Source: Antarctobacter heliothermus
GTDB taxonomy: Bacteria; Pseudomonadota; Alphaproteobacteria; Rhodobacterales; Rhodobacteraceae
Reading direction: 5' to 3'
NCBI RefSeq assembly: GCF_002237555.1
Contig: NZ_CP022540.1
Span: forward strand, 3,911,001-3,975,000
DNA length: 64,000 bases
The notes beneath the pieces are model-generated. The model had not been told where the DNA came from and did no database searches. It worked only from the letters and a program-made list of their open reading frames with translations. Shown in pieces: positions 20,283 through 30,172 of the stretch (positions are counted from its first letter, which is position 1; each line of letters starts with the position of its first letter). The translations under genes were made by a program, and so were the position numbers.

Positions 20283-20358
20283 GCTGTCCACGCGTGGCGG
20301 GATTTCCGTCCTATAAATATCAAGGGGTTACAGAGGCGAATTTACCTTCGCTTAATCC

Positions 20359-20886
20359 TTATTCCTCCAACCTGCGGGCCATCCGCAGCACGGACTCGGC
20401 GCGGGTATGGTGGCTGAGATCGGCCAGCGGCACCCATGCAAGCGCATGGGATTCTGCTGAGGCTGTGATTTTTCCGGCCTCGGCCTGCATCAGAAAGCGC
20501 ACGTCATAGTGCAGGTGCGCGGGCTCTGACCCGCGTGCCGGGATCTCATGAATGTCCACGTCGAACACCGCGTCGGACAGCAGGCGGATTCGGGACAGGC
20601 CGCTTTCCTCATACGCCTCTTTCAAGGCCACAAACCGCGCATCGGCGATGCCGTCACAATGCCCGCCCAGTTGCAGCCAGCGGTTCAGTTTGGCGTGATG
20701 CGTCAACAGCACCGACATCCCGTTCGATGACAGCACAAAGGCCGAGCCGGTCACATGACCGCCGATATGCGGATCGCGGGAAAAGGCCGCCTGCCCGTGG
20801 CGCGCGCAAAAGGCCGCCAAGCGGGACCACTCTGCCGCGTCCCGCGCATCGCGCGCCGCAAATTCACCGATCCCGTCAATCCGCAT
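20359..20886 (-). CDS. NUDIX hydrolase
   Basis: 175 residues. The Nudix box reads GHCDGIADARFVALKEAYEES then GL (split), matching the C-terminal REUXEEXGU part as KEAYEESGL; the first box Glu is replaced, as in the GGH.DG subgroup. HYDVRFLMQA follows as the next strand. These enzymes hydrolyse nucleoside diphosphates linked to another group; the substrate is not predictable. The start ATG at 20886 overlaps the end of the upstream endonuclease-like gene by 11 bases (ATGCGGATTGA), so the two are translationally coupled. Confidence 0.88.
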   Translation of the reverse strand: MRIDGIGEFAARDARDAAEWSRLAAFCARHGQAAFSRDPHIGGHVTGSAFVLSSNGMSVLLTHHAKLNRWLQLGGHCDGIADARFVALKEAYEESGLSRIRLLSDAVFDVDIHEIPARGSEPAHLHYDVRFLMQAEAGKITASAESHALAWVPLADLSHHTRAESVLRMARRLEE

Positions 20887-21784
20887 CCAGATGCACCCTT
20901 GCCAAGACGCCAGCATGGTCTGATCCAAAGAGCGGCCGGTTTTCGGCCTTGCCGCCCCCCGGCGACCAGACCTGATCCAGCGGCAGCGGGATCGGCAGAA
21001 CCTGTCCGCCGGGCCAGCCATGCGGGGCCAGCCAATAGGTCGGGCGCAACGGACCCGCGCGCCGCAGCCCCGCCGCCCGCGTCAGCCGACGGACCGAATG
21101 CCCCCAAGGTACCATGTTGAAATCGCCGGACAAGATCACCGGCCCCTCCAGCCCCGCGATGACCTGTTCCAGTGCAGCCGCCTGTGCGCCTTGCCCATGC
21201 GGAAAGGGCCAGCGCAGGTGCAGTGACAGAACCCAGACCGGCCCTTGCGGCGTGTCCAGATGTAGCCCGGCAATCCCCTGCCCCGACAGGCACAGCGTGC
21301 CGCTCGGCAGGATCGGGTGGCGGGACAGGACGGCGTTGCGGCTCCAGCTATAAAAGGGACAGGTGCTGCGATGCGGATAGTCGGCGGCCAGCCGATCAAG
21401 GATTTCTCCGTTCCGCCCGGTGAGTTCCTGCAAGGTGATGACATCGGGGGACGCCGCCAGAATATCCTGTGAAAGCTGGGGGATTTGCGCGTTCCGGTAC
21501 AAAAGGTTCTTTTGATAGACGGAAAACGCGCCGGGCGCGGGAGCGACCAGTTTCATCACCACCACCTGCCCCAGTGCCAGCAGCGCCAAAACCGCCAGTG
21601 GCCAACGCACCCCGCGCGGCCAGCTTGTCCAGATCACCGCCAGCGCGGCCAGCGCCAGCAGCGGCACCCGCACGACCGCCAGTGTATCGCCAGCAGGATG
21701 CAGTGGACCGGCCCATGAGGCCAGCACCAGCAGTGTCAAGACCGCTGCAACACTCTTCAACAGTGGGTCCAGTATCCTCACCAT
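20876..21784 (-). CDS. Membrane-anchored endonuclease/exonuclease/phosphatase family protein
   Basis: 302 residues from ATG 21784. Two or three N-terminal hydrophobic helices (about 8-80) are followed by an EEP domain: QKNLLYRN, DVITLQE (metal-binding Glu), LSLHLRWP, LSGDFNM and GSDHAGVLA at the end, the usual order of catalytic residues. The membrane helices place the catalytic domain outside the cytoplasm, as in the YafD-like branch. The target (nucleic acid, phosphoester lipid or other) is unknown. It is divergent from the hydrolase-OsmC gene, whose start lies 82 bases away. Confidence 0.85.
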   Translation of the reverse strand: MVRILDPLLKSVAAVLTLLVLASWAGPLHPAGDTLAVVRVPLLALAALAVIWTSWPRGVRWPLAVLALLALGQVVVMKLVAPAPGAFSVYQKNLLYRNAQIPQLSQDILAASPDVITLQELTGRNGEILDRLAADYPHRSTCPFYSWSRNAVLSRHPILPSGTLCLSGQGIAGLHLDTPQGPVWVLSLHLRWPFPHGQGAQAAALEQVIAGLEGPVILSGDFNMVPWGHSVRRLTRAAGLRRAGPLRPTYWLAPHGWPGGQVLPIPLPLDQVWSPGGGKAENRPLFGSDHAGVLARVHLDAD

Positions 21785-21866
21785 GGCGTGACGCGACTGA
21801 CACGTTGCTTGTCGCAGTGTGCCGCGCGGCCCATTGTTAGTATCAATCGCATCATCAGGACGCCCC

Positions 21867-23078
21867 ATGCCCACTGAACGCATCTCATTTCCCGGTCACG
21901 CCGGGGACAAGCTGGCCGCACGGCTGGATCTGCCGGACGGCGCACCGCTTGCCACCGCCCTCTTTGCCCATTGTTTCACCTGCGGCAAGGACATTGCCGC
22001 CGCGCGGCGCATCGCTCAGCGGCTTTGCGCCATGGGGATTGCCGTGTTTCGGTTCGATTTTACCGGGCTGGGGCATTCCTGCGGCGAGTTTGCCAACACA
22101 ACCTTTGGCTCTAACGTCGGCGACCTTGTGGCGGCGGCAGAGTACCTTGAGGGCCGGGGGTTGGGCCCCGACCTGTTGATCGGCCATTCGCTGGGCGGCG
22201 CTGCGGTGCTGCGGGCGGCGCCGCGCATCGCGTCGGCCAAGGCGGTTGTCACCATCGGCGCGCCGTTTGATCCCAGCCATGTCACCCATAATTTTGCCGA
22301 CGCGCTGGAGACTATCCGGGCCGAGGGACAGGCGCAGGTCGATCTGGGCGGACGTCCCTTTGTCATCGGGCGCGATTTTGTCGAGGATGTGATGGCGCAA
22401 GAGCTGGAGCCGATCATCGGGTCGATGAAAAAGGCTCTGCTGGTGTTGCATGCGCCGCGCGACGCGGTGGTGGACATATCGAACGCCACGCGGATCTTTA
22501 CCGCCGCCAAACATCCCAAGAGCTTTGTCACGCTGGACGATGCCGACCATCTGGTGACAGGTGCAGACGACGCGGACTATGTGGCCGAGGTGATCGCCGC
22601 ATGGGCCGATCGCTATCTGGATCTGCCCGCCCCGGCCCCGCCCATCGGCGCGCCTGAGGGCGTTGTGCGGGTGACAGAGGCCGCCCCGGACGGGTTTTTG
22701 CAGGACATCCAGAACGGGCCGCACCACCATGCGCTGGCGGATGAACCGGCGGCCTATGGCGGCAGCAACAAGGGGATGTCGCCCTATGGGTTTCTGGCGG
22801 CGGGTCTGGGGGCCTGTACGTCGATGACGATCCGCATGTACGCGCGGCGCAAGGGCTGGCCCCTGACCGGGATCAGCGTCGACGTCACCCATGACAAGGT
22901 ACATGCGCAAGACGCCGGCACCTCTGCCACGACGCGGATCGACCGATTTTTGCGCCGGATCACGCTGGAGGGCGATCTGGACAGCGACCAGCGGGCGCGG
23001 TTGCTGGAGATTGCCGACAAATGCCCGGTGCACAAGACGCTGGAACAGGGTGCGGAGATCGAGACCGAACTGGCCTGA
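21867..23078 (+). CDS. Alpha/beta hydrolase fused to OsmC-family peroxide reductase domain
   Basis: 403 residues in one frame. The first 250 are an alpha/beta hydrolase with the nucleophile elbow GHSLGGAAVLRA, an HCFTCGKD oxyanion region, and DADHLVTG supplying the histidine. Residues about 270-403 are an OsmC/Ohr-type domain with the two redox cysteines in GLGACTSMTIRMYA and ADKCPVHKTL. OsmC proteins reduce organic hydroperoxides; why a hydrolase is attached is not known, although such fusions are widespread in proteobacteria. The start MPTERISFPGH follows a TCAGGA. A bidirectional-looking terminator lies 27 bases downstream. Confidence 0.93.
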   Translation: MPTERISFPGHAGDKLAARLDLPDGAPLATALFAHCFTCGKDIAAARRIAQRLCAMGIAVFRFDFTGLGHSCGEFANTTFGSNVGDLVAAAEYLEGRGLGPDLLIGHSLGGAAVLRAAPRIASAKAVVTIGAPFDPSHVTHNFADALETIRAEGQAQVDLGGRPFVIGRDFVEDVMAQELEPIIGSMKKALLVLHAPRDAVVDISNATRIFTAAKHPKSFVTLDDADHLVTGADDADYVAEVIAAWADRYLDLPAPAPPIGAPEGVVRVTEAAPDGFLQDIQNGPHHHALADEPAAYGGSNKGMSPYGFLAAGLGACTSMTIRMYARRKGWPLTGISVDVTHDKVHAQDAGTSATTRIDRFLRRITLEGDLDSDQRARLLEIADKCPVHKTLEQGAEIETELA

Positions 23079-23104
23079 CTGGAGTGTCATGGCACCGCAC
23101 AACG

Positions 23105-23136
23105 AAAAAGGCCGGGCGCTGTGCCCGGCCTTTTCT
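23105..23136. terminator. Terminator between the convergent hydrolase-OsmC and bioY genes
   Basis: AAAAGGCCGGGC (23106-23117) pairs with GCCCGGCCTTTT (23123-23134). A-runs on one side and T-runs on the other allow it to stop transcription from both directions. Confidence 0.88.
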
Positions 23137-23165
23137 GTCGTGTCATCTTTGCCGTCAGTCCGTAG

Positions 23166-23183
23166 GCCGGGCTTCAGCCCGGC
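23166..23183. repeat. Short GC-rich palindrome next to bioY
   Basis: GCCGGGC-TTCA-GCCCGGC, a perfect 7-bp stem with a TTCA loop between the terminator and the bioY stop. It looks like a small dispersed palindromic repeat; there is no T-run. Confidence 0.5.
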
Positions 23184-23191
23184 ACCACAGC

Positions 23192-23797
23192 TTAGCCGCG
23201 GGCGCGGCCCACCAGTTTCCATGCCAGCGGCAGGATCACAGCGGCCAGCGCCAGCTTGATGCCGTCGCCCAGCAGGAAGGGTGTCAGGCCCCACTCAAGG
23301 ATCGGCTTGTCCCAGCCGTACAGCATGCCCAGCCAGATCAGGCCGGGGACATAGATCAGCACGTTGCCGACCAGCATCGCGCCGGCCATCTTGGGGGCAG
23401 AGCGATCCCAGCCCGCGCGCGCCAGCACACCCAGCGCCAGCACCGCCAGAACGTAGCCGACAAGATAGCCACCCGTGCTGCCCATCATGTAGGAGATGCC
23501 GTTCAGGTCGGCGGTCGAGCTTTGGAAGATGTCAAAGCCCAGCATACCGATGAGCATGTAAGCAATGATCGTCGTCAGGCCCAGCTTGGGGCCATAGGCG
23601 GCGCCAATGGTCAGAACCGCAAAGGTTCCCATGCTGATCATCACCGGCGTACCGGGCACCGGCGCCTTGATCTTGGCCGCCACGGCGAGGGCCAGAATGC
23701 CCACCACAACCAGCGCGGCTTGTTTCAGTCGCAGTGCGGTTCCTTCGGTGGCGCCGAAGGTCTCAACCAGCACATTGCGGTTCAAAGTGAGGTTCAT
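23192..23797 (-). CDS. bioY: Biotin transporter S component BioY
   Basis: 201 residues with six hydrophobic segments. The family motifs are VPGTPVMISMGTFAVLTIGAAYGPKLG and YMMGSTGGYLVGYVLA (each longer motif is at about residues 47-73 and 103-118). BioY binds biotin in the inner membrane, alone or with the EcfAT energising module, which is not encoded nearby. The ATG at 23797 has AAAAGGGG upstream. No BioR box was recognised before it. Confidence 0.93.
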   Translation of the reverse strand: MNLTLNRNVLVETFGATEGTALRLKQAALVVVGILALAVAAKIKAPVPGTPVMISMGTFAVLTIGAAYGPKLGLTTIIAYMLIGMLGFDIFQSSTADLNGISYMMGSTGGYLVGYVLAVLALGVLARAGWDRSAPKMAGAMLVGNVLIYVPGLIWLGMLYGWDKPILEWGLTPFLLGDGIKLALAAVILPLAWKLVGRARG

Positions 23798-24011
23798 GGT
23801 GTCCCCTTTTCTCTTGTCATGCGTTCAGACGGTTCTGCCCCAAGGTCACACGCATCGCAAGAGCGCATGCGGATCGGGCCTCATCAAATTTGCAAAGTCG
23901 AAGTTTGCACCTGAAAAACCGGCATTGCGGTCAAAGGGGCTGGCGTCCTGTGTGGTGAGAGCGATCGCCGGGGTGCTGCGGGATTGGCACCGGCGGGACG
24001 GGCGGCAGGCA

Positions 24012-24311
24012 TTATAGCGGCCCCAACCGACCCAACAGCCCGGGCAATTGGCGCAACACGTCCAGCGCCATGTCCGCGTTGCGCAGGGTGATCGCCGCCA
24101 GAGGGTGCTCCCAATCCTGATCGTGTACGGCGAAGATGCGATAGCTGCCCGTCGCATCGTCCGCGTGATAGCCAAATTCGACCACCACGTCGCGCTTGAC
24201 GTATCGGGCGAGTTCCTTGGCCTGCCCTGCGGGTTCCAACAGCTCCAGCGGTTTCACGACCTGCCAGCCGGCCCCGCGAAACACCGAGTTGATCTGTAAC
24301 GCCAGTTGCAT
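24012..24311 (-). CDS. Small protein of unknown function
   Basis: 99 residues starting MQLALQINSVFRGAGWQVV at an ATG with GGGGAGAG upstream. Predicted as a compact alpha/beta protein: an N-terminal amphipathic segment, a beta region (DVVVEFGYHADDATGSYRIFAVHDQDW) and a C-terminal helix (ADMALDVLRQLPGLLGRL). No family is recognised. The good ribosome site and codon use support a real gene. Confidence 0.6.
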   Translation of the reverse strand: MQLALQINSVFRGAGWQVVKPLELLEPAGQAKELARYVKRDVVVEFGYHADDATGSYRIFAVHDQDWEHPLAAITLRNADMALDVLRQLPGLLGRLGPL

Positions 24312-24517
24312 GGTCTCTCCCCTTTGTCCGCCCAAACTAGAAAGAGCGCAGCAAATGGGCGAGACCCTGATTTCCTTGGCAGGAGGCATCAGGCGAAAAC
24401 CCGCCGCAGACGCACGATAGCCATGGGACGAGGCGCAGGCGGAGGACCACAGGACCACGCCCTTGCCGGTTGTGCGTTGAGCGCGGCCCGTGCCGTTAAG
24501 GGGGAGGCCGCGAACGG

Positions 24518-25699
24518 TCACTCCAGATCAGGAAGAAAGACCGTCAAAAATCCAAGGCAAAGCAGAATGGATAGGTAGCTGAAGACCTGCTGCATGCCGA
24601 TCACGTCCGCCAGCGCCCCCAGCGCAGCCGCCCCAACCGCCCCGATCCCGAACGCAAAACCAAAGACGAACCCCGACACCATGCCCACTTTCTGCGGCAA
24701 CAGCTCTTGGGCAAAGACCACGATGGCGGAGAAGGCTGACGACAGGACCAGCCCGACGATCACGCTAAGGCCCGCAGCGGCCCACAGCGGGACAAACGGC
24801 AGCACAATCGCAAACGGCAGCGCGCCCACGATAGAGCCCCAGATGACCTTTTTGCGACCAATCCGATCACCGATCGGACCGCCAAAGAACGTCCCAAAGG
24901 CAACCGCCGTGAGGAAGACAAACAGCAGCCCCTGTGCATAAGGGATGCCCAGCCCGAATTTCTCGATCAGGAAAAAGACATAGTAGCTTTTGAAGGTCTC
25001 GATGTAGACGAACTTGCTGAGGAGCAGCGCCCCCAAGACAGCAAATGCAATGATTAGCCGCCGACGCGGCAAGGCAGGCCCGACCGCGGCGCGCGCGCCG
25101 TTGGCGCGCATCATGCGCTGATGTTCCGTAAACCACCGGGCGACCCACAAAAGGATAATGACCGCGCAAACCGCAAGCAGGCTGAACCAAACCGTGCTGA
25201 TTTGTCCAAGCGGTAGCAGGATAAACGCAGCCGCCAAGGGACCAAGCGCCGTACCGGCGTTGCCCCCCACCTGAAAGCTGGACTGCGCGAACCCCAGTCG
25301 CCCGCCAGAGGCCATGCGGCACACGCGCGACGCCTCGGGGTGGAACAGTGCCGAGCCAAGCCCCAGCACGGAGGACGCCACCAACAGCCCCTCGAACGAC
25401 GTCGCTGTTCCCAACAAAACGATCCCGACGCCGACGATCCCCATCGAGACGGCCAGCGAATACGGTTTGGGCCGCAAATCGCCATATAGTCCCAGAACGG
25501 GTTGCATGATGCAGGCTGTGATCTGCTGCGCCAGTGTCAACAAACCGAGTTGAAAATAGCTTAGCCCATACTGCGCTTTCAGTATCGGATAGAGCACGGG
25601 TAGCAGGAACTGGATCAGGTCATTGATCAGATGTGTGCTGCTGACCGCAAGGATCACGGTGTAGGATGTCGGCAATATCGCCGCGCGTTGAGTCGTCAT
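24518..25699 (-). CDS. MFS efflux transporter, fosmidomycin-resistance (Fsr) type
   Basis: 393 residues with 12 predicted membrane helices. The early sequence (SSTHLINDLIQFLLPVLYP), GALFHPEAS-like GSALFHPEASRVC and GDRIGRKKVIWG are typical of the Fsr branch of the major facilitator family, which exports fosmidomycin and other drugs by proton antiport. The true substrate is not known. The start is MTTQRAAIL at 25699; MSGPNMTTQ at 25714 is the alternative. It is divergent from a LysR-type regulator gene, which probably controls it. Confidence 0.88.
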   Translation of the reverse strand: MTTQRAAILPTSYTVILAVSSTHLINDLIQFLLPVLYPILKAQYGLSYFQLGLLTLAQQITACIMQPVLGLYGDLRPKPYSLAVSMGIVGVGIVLLGTATSFEGLLVASSVLGLGSALFHPEASRVCRMASGGRLGFAQSSFQVGGNAGTALGPLAAAFILLPLGQISTVWFSLLAVCAVIILLWVARWFTEHQRMMRANGARAAVGPALPRRRLIIAFAVLGALLLSKFVYIETFKSYYVFFLIEKFGLGIPYAQGLLFVFLTAVAFGTFFGGPIGDRIGRKKVIWGSIVGALPFAIVLPFVPLWAAAGLSVIVGLVLSSAFSAIVVFAQELLPQKVGMVSGFVFGFAFGIGAVGAAALGALADVIGMQQVFSYLSILLCLGFLTVFLPDLE

Positions 25700-25829
25700 G
25701 TTTGGCCCCGACATGGAATTGCACCGGGCAGTGACCGGTCGTGAACTGCGTCTGTTGTATCGTCTATTTCGTGGCGGGTTTCGTGTCAGATCGGAACGGC
25801 TTATACTGTAGCAAAACTGCAGGCTCCTT

Positions 25830-26705
25830 TTGCGCAAAATCCAAACTGCCCTACCGCCGATGAACGCCCTTCGGACCTTTGCGGTGGCCGGACGGCGGCT
25901 GAATTTCCGCGCCGCCGCAGAAGAGCTTCATGTGTCGCAAGGCGCTGTGGCGCAACAGATTCGTTTGCTTGAACAGCACCTTGGCCAAGCCCTGTTCACA
26001 CGGCTGCCCAGAGGCGTCGCGCTGACATCGCGGGGCGCGATCTATCACGCCGAAGTCAGCCGCGCCTTTGACATACTACGGGACGCGACAGGGCAATTGA
26101 ATGAAAGCGATGACAGCCTGACGATAAGCGTAACGCCGACCTTCGCGGCCAAGCTGTTGATTCAGAGCCTTCCGTCCTTGAATACCGCCTTTCCCGGCAT
26201 CAAAATTCGCACCATCGCCACGGTTGAGGTCATCGACTTTGACCGGGATCAAGTTGACATTGCGGTGCGCGAAACCTGTCCGCCGTTTCCGGCGGCCCAT
26301 GAGGCGCAGCTGCTTTTCCGTCAGGATTTCATTCTGGTGGGCAGCCCGCATCTTTTGAACGATCTTCCCCTGCCCTTGACGTCGGACACGGTGCGCAACC
26401 TGCCGCTGCTGCACGATTCCTATGAGCATTGGCAAACCTACTTTCGCACGACGGACAGGTTGCCGGGGCCGGTCTTCAACCAGATCTCATTGGCGATTGA
26501 TGCGGCGTTGGCGGGTCAGGGACTGGCCATTGTCAGCCGGGCGTTTGTGCAAAGCGATCTGAACGCCGGGCGTCTGATTGATGCGGGGTCCGCAGGGGGC
26601 GCGTCCGTTCGGGACTATTATCTCGTCCGGAAGAAATCACAGCGCGCGCGGCCCATGCTGGATGTTGTCTGGTCCTGGTGTCTGGACACCTTTTCAGAGG
26701 GCTAG
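25830..26705 (+). CDS. LysR-type transcriptional regulator, GcvA-like
   Basis: 291 residues. The N-terminal winged helix (about 10-70) reads PPMNALRTFAVAGRRLNFRAAAEEL then HVSQGAVAQQIRLLE, very close to GcvA-type regulators, followed by the LysR substrate domain. I take TTG at 25830 as start, which gives the family-like PPMNALRTF context; ATG at 25860 would begin inside it. It is divergent from the MFS gene, with about 130 bases between, the common layout for a LysR regulator and its target. Confidence 0.9.
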   Translation: MRKIQTALPPMNALRTFAVAGRRLNFRAAAEELHVSQGAVAQQIRLLEQHLGQALFTRLPRGVALTSRGAIYHAEVSRAFDILRDATGQLNESDDSLTISVTPTFAAKLLIQSLPSLNTAFPGIKIRTIATVEVIDFDRDQVDIAVRETCPPFPAAHEAQLLFRQDFILVGSPHLLNDLPLPLTSDTVRNLPLLHDSYEHWQTYFRTTDRLPGPVFNQISLAIDAALAGQGLAIVSRAFVQSDLNAGRLIDAGSAGGASVRDYYLVRKKSQRARPMLDVVWSWCLDTFSEG

Positions 26706-26745
26706 CGCGTTTTCTGCGGGCGTGCGGCGCATGGCCCCCTAGAAA

Positions 26746-26779
26746 CAAAAAAGGGCCCCGCGAAAACGCGAGGCCCCGG
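26746..26779 (-). terminator. Terminator after pntB
   Basis: On the minus strand GGGGCCTCGCG, a TTTT loop and CGCGGGGCCC form a stem with one mismatch, followed by TTTTTTG. It lies 26 bases past the pntB stop and between convergent genes. Confidence 0.88.
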
Positions 26780-26804
26780 TCGTGCGGGCAAGGCCCGGTT
26801 TGAT

Positions 26805-28238
26805 TTACGAGATGCGGTTGAGCAACTCACCCAGCGAGGCCTTGGCGTCGCCGTAGAACATCCGCGTGTTGTCCTTGTAAAACAGCGGGTTCTCGATGCC
26901 GGAATAGCCGGTGCCCTGCCCGCGTTTGGAGACAAACACCTGCTTGGCCTTCCAGCATTCCAGAACCGGCATCCCGGCGATGGGGCTGTTCGGATCTTCC
27001 TGGGCTGCCGGGTTCACGATGTCGTTGGAGCCGATGACGATGGCCACATCCGTGTCCGGGAAGTCCTCATTGATCTCGTCCATTTCCAGAACGATGTCAT
27101 AGGGCACCTTTGCCTCTGCCAAGAGCACGTTCATGTGCCCCGGTAGACGGCCCGCAACGGGGTGAATGGCGAAACGCACCTCTTTGCCCTGTGCCCGCAG
27201 GCGGCGAGTCAGTTCGGCGACGTTCTGCTGCGCCTGTGCCACGGCCATGCCGTAACCCGGAATGATGATGACGCTGTCGGCCTCTTCGAGGGCCTGCGCC
27301 ACACCGTCGGCGTCGATGGCGATCTGCTCACCCTCGACCGCCATCTGTTCACCCGCAGGGCCGCCAAAGCCGCCCAGAATCACGCTGATGAAGGACCGGT
27401 TCATGGCCTTGCACATGATGTAGGACAGGATGGCACCGGAGGAGCCGACCAGCGCGCCGACCACGATCAGAAGATCGTTGCCAAGGCTGAAGCCAATCGC
27501 CGCCGCCGCCCAGCCCGAGTAGCTGTTGAGCATCGAGACAACCACCGGCATGTCGGCGCCGCCGATGCCCATGATCAGGTGATAGCCGATGAACAGCGCC
27601 GCCAGCGTCATCAGGAACAGCGGGAAGAAGCCGCCGGTGCCCATGTACCAGAACAGGCACAGCACAGAGAGTGCTGCCGCTGCCGCATTCAGCAAGTGAC
27701 CGCCCGGCAGTTTTTGCGCCTTCGAGGTCAGCTTGCCCGCCAGTTTGCCAAAGGCCACGACCGACCCGGTGAAGGTCACGGCACCGATGAAGATGCCAAG
27801 GAACAGCTCAACCCGCAGGATGCTTTGCTCGACGCCGTCTTTCTTGGCGATCAGGGCGGCAAAGCCCTCCAGCGATTTGCGCGCGGTGTCGTCCATGGCC
27901 ATGACGCGGCCCAGTTCGATATGCGCGTTGAGGCCGACAAAGACCGCCGCCAGACCGACAAGGCTGTGCATCGCCGCCACAAGTTGCGGCATCTCGGTCA
28001 TTTCGACCTTGTTGGCGACGTACCAGCCGATGCTGCCGCCCGCCGCGATCAGGATGATCGACAGCAGCCAGAGGCCAGAGCCCGGCCCGATCAGCGTGGC
28101 AAAGACCGCAAGGCCCATGCCGACAATGCCGTACCAGACAGCGCGTTTTGCGCTTTCCTGGCCCGAAAGTCCCCCCAACGACAGGATGAAGAGGACAGCT
28201 GCGACCACATAGGCCGCGGTGGTGAATCCGAAATCCAT
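26805..28238 (-). CDS. pntB: Re/Si-specific NAD(P)+ transhydrogenase subunit beta
   Basis: 477 residues. An N-terminal membrane domain of about nine helices is followed by the NADP(H)-binding domain III, with [39 protein letters not shown] (about 330-355), and [19 protein letters not shown] near the end. It uses the proton gradient with PntA to transfer hydride from NADH to NADP+, supplying NADPH. It begins 13 bases after pntA stops, so the two form an operon. Confidence 0.97.
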   Translation of the reverse strand: MDFGFTTAAYVVAAVLFILSLGGLSGQESAKRAVWYGIVGMGLAVFATLIGPGSGLWLLSIILIAAGGSIGWYVANKVEMTEMPQLVAAMHSLVGLAAVFVGLNAHIELGRVMAMDDTARKSLEGFAALIAKKDGVEQSILRVELFLGIFIGAVTFTGSVVAFGKLAGKLTSKAQKLPGGHLLNAAAAALSVLCLFWYMGTGGFFPLFLMTLAALFIGYHLIMGIGGADMPVVVSMLNSYSGWAAAAIGFSLGNDLLIVVGALVGSSGAILSYIMCKAMNRSFISVILGGFGGPAGEQMAVEGEQIAIDADGVAQALEEADSVIIIPGYGMAVAQAQQNVAELTRRLRAQGKEVRFAIHPVAGRLPGHMNVLLAEAKVPYDIVLEMDEINEDFPDTDVAIVIGSNDIVNPAAQEDPNSPIAGMPVLECWKAKQVFVSKRGQGTGYSGIENPLFYKDNTRMFYGDAKASLGELLNRIS

Positions 28239-28251
28239 GATCCCCTACCCC

Positions 28252-29823
28252 TTAAGATTTCTGGAACATGGCAAGCATGCGCCGCGTGACGAGGAACCCG
28301 CCAAAGATGTTGATGCCCGCCATGAAGACCGACAGGGCCGCCAGCAGGATCACAAGGAAGCTCCCCGATCCGATCTGCATGAGCGCGCCAAGGATGATGA
28401 TCGACGAGATGGCGTTGGTGATGGCCATCAGCGGCGTGTGCAGCGAATGCGACACGTTCCAGATCACCTGGAAGCCGATGAAGACTGACAGCACAAAGAC
28501 GATGAAGTGCTGCATAAAGCTGGCCGGGGCAACCAGACCCACCGCCAGCAGCAGACCGCCACCGACAGCCAGCAGGGTCACCTGCTGCTTGGTCTGCGCC
28601 TTGAAGGCGGCGACCTCATTGGCGCGCTTTTCAGCGGCGGTCAGTTCCTTGACCTTTTCCTTGGGCTTGGCCGCGATGGCCGCAACCTTGGGCGGCGGCG
28701 GCGGGAAGGTGATTTCCCCCTGATGGGTGACGGTCGCGCCGCGGATCACGTCGTCTTCCATGTTGTGATTGATCTGACCGTCCTTTTCGGGCGTCAGGTC
28801 AGTCAGCATGTGACGGATGTTGGTGGAATACAGGGTTGAGGCCTGCGTTGCCATCCGGCTGGGGAAGTCGGTGTAGCCGATGATCGTGACACCGTTTTCG
28901 GTGACGATCTTTTCGTCCATCACGGTGCCTTCGGCGTTGCCGCCTTTTTCAGCCGCAAGGTCGACGATGACCGAGCCTGGCTTCATCGCCGCAATCATAT
29001 CCTCAAGCCACAGCTTGGGGGCCGGACGGTTGGGGATCAGCGCGGTGGTGATGACGATGTCGATGTCGGGTGCCAGTTCGCGGAACTTTTTCAGCTGCGC
29101 TTCGCGGAACTCAGGCGAAGACACGGCGGCATAGCCACCGGTGGCCGACCCGTCCTGCTGTTCTTCTTCGAAGTCCAGATAGACAAATTCCGCGCCCATG
29201 CTTTCGACCTGTTCGGCCACTTCGGGGCGCACGTCAAAGGCGTAGGTGATCGCGCCAAGGCTGGTGGATGTGCCGATCGCGGCGAGACCCGCCACACCGG
29301 CACCGACAACCAGAACCTTGGCCGGGGGCACCTTGCCCGCCGCGGTGATCTGACCTGTGAAGAAGCGGCCAAAGTTGTTGCCTGCCTCGATCACCGCGCG
29401 GTAACCCGCGATATTGGCCATCGACGACAGCGCGTCCATCTTTTGCGCGCGGGAGATCCGCGGCACCATTTCCATGGCGATGACGTTGGCACCTTTTTCC
29501 TTGGCCTTGTTCAGGCCCTCTTCGTTCCCGCCGGGATTGAAGAAGGTGATCAGCGTCTTGTCCGCCGTCAGGTAATCCAGCTCGTCCAGCGTGGGAATCC
29601 GGACCTTGGCAATGATATCGGCCCCAGCCCACAATACATCGGCACTATCAACCACTTCGACTCCGGCGTCCCGGTAGGTCTCATCCGAAAACCCGGCTTT
29701 TGCCCCGGCTCCGGCCTCGATCATGCAGTCATAGCCCAGCTTCTGTAGCTGGCGAGCCGAATCCGGGGTCATCGCAACGCGATTCTCTCCGGATTCAACC
29801 TCTCTTGGCGTCCCTATCTTCAC
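28252..29823 (-). CDS. pntA: Re/Si-specific NAD(P)+ transhydrogenase subunit alpha
   Basis: 523 residues, the single-chain form. Domain I (about 1-380) has KIGTPREVESGENRVAMTP at the start, VLVVGAGVAGLAAIGTSTSLGA as the NAD-binding loop (about 172-193) and NYGYTDFPSRMA-like IIGYTDFPSRMA. A Pro/Ala/Lys-rich linker leads to three or four membrane helices at the C-terminus. The start is GTG at 29823 with AAAGGGG upstream. It forms the proton-pumping transhydrogenase with PntB. Confidence 0.97.
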   Translation of the reverse strand: MKIGTPREVESGENRVAMTPDSARQLQKLGYDCMIEAGAGAKAGFSDETYRDAGVEVVDSADVLWAGADIIAKVRIPTLDELDYLTADKTLITFFNPGGNEEGLNKAKEKGANVIAMEMVPRISRAQKMDALSSMANIAGYRAVIEAGNNFGRFFTGQITAAGKVPPAKVLVVGAGVAGLAAIGTSTSLGAITYAFDVRPEVAEQVESMGAEFVYLDFEEEQQDGSATGGYAAVSSPEFREAQLKKFRELAPDIDIVITTALIPNRPAPKLWLEDMIAAMKPGSVIVDLAAEKGGNAEGTVMDEKIVTENGVTIIGYTDFPSRMATQASTLYSTNIRHMLTDLTPEKDGQINHNMEDDVIRGATVTHQGEITFPPPPPKVAAIAAKPKEKVKELTAAEKRANEVAAFKAQTKQQVTLLAVGGGLLLAVGLVAPASFMQHFIVFVLSVFIGFQVIWNVSHSLHTPLMAITNAISSIIILGALMQIGSGSFLVILLAALSVFMAGINIFGGFLVTRRMLAMFQKS

Positions 29824-30172
29824 GGTAATCCCCTTTGTTCTCAGGTACTCCTACGCCCCTGATGAGGCGTTAATTCGCATTTCGCCGCACGAATGCGGCC
29901 CTGCAGCGACAAGCAGCGCGCGTTGTAAAACACACCGGGGCAAAAAGTTAAACCCAAGCATCTATTCTTGCGCTTTATGAGTGGCGGTCGAAACATTGTT
30001 GCGCCAACTCCGCAACGTCAATCACTAATCCTGCCCAGTTTCTCTGCTTTCTCAGGCAGTTGAAAGAGGTTTCGGCAGCAGCACTGACGTTTCTGATGGC
30101 GATACCTGCGCGCGCACATCGCAACTTGCGGCAAAAAAACACTTTTTCAGGGCAAGCGGCCGTCTATGCCGC
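29824..30172. other. pntAB upstream region, no gene seen
   Basis: About 350 bases between the pntA start and the end of the methyltransferase gene, both on the minus strand. It is AT-richer than its surroundings and must hold the pntAB promoter. A short inverted repeat GTTGCG-N7-CGCAAC lies near 30000. No RNA gene or protein is convincing. Confidence 0.4.

Noticed and set aside
21885..23294. 469-codon minus-strand frame
   Set aside because: Antisense of the hydrolase-OsmC gene and the terminator; no protein-like features.
23798..24011. BioR operator before bioY
   Set aside because: The TTATMKATAA-type palindrome of alphaproteobacterial BioR sites is not present.
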